NCBI GenBank assembly: GCA_009777135.1
Contig: WRMM01000148.1
Span: forward strand, 1 to 5,789
Reading direction: 5' to 3'
DNA from: Candidatus Fibrimonadales bacterium
GTDB lineage: Bacteria > Fibrobacterota > Fibrobacteria > Fibrobacterales > Fibrobacteraceae
DNA: 5,789 nt
Shown here piece after piece: positions 5,585 through 5,789 of this stretch. The notes under the pieces are model-generated. The model did not search any database, had not been told where the DNA came from, and worked only from the letters and a program-made list of their open reading frames with translations. Position numbers and translations under genes: made by a program. Positions within the stretch are counted from its first letter, which is position 1; the number at the start of each line of letters is the position of its first letter.

Positions 5585-5789
5585 CCCTGCATGACACATT
5601 CAGAGATGAATTGCTATAGAAACCTTGCAATACATCCCGCTCTTCCTGTTTCATTGCTGAACTCCGTTGCTTTTTGTCAGAATCAGAATTGGCCAGAATT
5701 TCAAGAATTTTCAGGATTATTTTCCAAAATATTCTGTCAATTTCAAAAATTCCCGCAAGGTTCAAGAAGCCCATATACAAACGCTTTAC
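5585..5789. other. No recognisable gene; AT-rich, repeat-like
   Basis: The stretch from the fic-like stop to the right edge holds no protein I recognise. The fic-like frame stays open after its stop to the edge, and a minus-strand frame is also open across most of it, but neither gives a familiar motif or has a ribosome site. The texture resembles dispersed non-coding repeats seen in some environmental and gut bacteria, though I cannot confirm this here. Confidence 0.4.
5678..5718 (+). repeat. Run of degenerate cagaatt-like units
   Basis: Five short units follow each other: cagaat (5678), cagaatt (5684), cagaatt (5694), caagaattt (5702) and caggatt (5712), with spacers of 0-3 bases. They are imperfect, so this is either a decayed short tandem repeat or part of a larger dispersed repeat. 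Confidence 0.45.

Noticed and set aside
5520..5600. Single frameshift restoring the Fic protein (frame reading ...FLSFMALEHLRTLESEL...)
   Set aside because: A few residues resemble the FLxSFNAL stretch of Fic proteins, but the frame stops at 5591 with no further Fic features, so I do not claim a rescue.
5529..5780. Minus-strand reading frame of 83 codons at the right end
   Set aside because: No ribosome site, no recognisable motif, overlaps the fic-like gene antisense, and low-complexity parts come from the cagaatt-like run. Not called as a gene.
5585..5789. Forward continuation of the fic-like frame after its stop, open to the edge
   Set aside because: I translated all three forward frames and none shows Fic motifs (no GxxR, no HPFx(D/E)GN). 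The open frame is probably chance.
1..5789. CRISPR arrays, tRNA or rRNA genes, rho-independent terminators
   Set aside because: I saw no regularly spaced direct repeats, no tRNA-like arms with a TTC loop, and no GC-rich hairpin followed by a T-run.

Overview
The window reads as a piece of chromosome from a Gram-negative, non-model bacterium of moderate to low GC. The evidence is a SpoIID/LytB-domain lipoprotein with a lipobox, a complex I NuoD subunit with unusual motif spellings, tightly packed genes and several decaying accessory genes. A Fibrobacterota-like or neighbouring gut/anaerobe lineage would fit, but that is an impression from the protein style and I hold it weakly. The DNA does not show the phylum directly.

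Layout, left to right. (1) Positions 1-885 are the transposase end of an IS1595-family insertion sequence. The transposase is read leftward and runs off the left edge. It keeps the zinc ribbon and the later catalytic residues, but lacks the segment that carries the first catalytic aspartate. (2) Positions 946-2115 (+) encode a lipoprotein with a complete SpoIID/LytB peptidoglycan lytic domain. (3) Facing it and sharing its TTAA stop is a leftward unit, 5204 to 2112: nuoD, a TPR protein, a tiny hicA-like remnant, hicB and a short MetF-like reductase. NuoD and the TPR gene overlap by ATGA, hicB and the reductase overlap by 10 bases, and the other joints are only a few bases wide, so these look co-transcribed. 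(4) Divergent from nuoD across a 38-base gap that holds a palindrome, with a second one covering the start codon, is a short ORF. It matches only the N-terminal, inhibitory-helix part of a Fic protein. (5) From about 5525 to the right edge I see no recognisable gene, only AT-rich sequence with a run of cagaatt-like units.

How the genes relate: NuoD is a core quinone-site subunit of complex I, yet no other nuo gene is present. Its partner here is a TPR protein of unknown role. The HicB antitoxin appears to have lost its toxin and now sits as a spacer gene in a metabolic operon ahead of the reductase. Three accessory genes (transposase, hicA, fic) are broken, so the window looks like stable housekeeping genes with decaying mobile or toxin-type genes between them. 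I found no CRISPR array, tRNA, rRNA or clear rho-independent terminator, and no convincing evidence for a wholly new system. The best leads are the hicA remnant with retained hicB, the stand-alone Fic inhibitory module, and the isolated nuoD-TPR pair.
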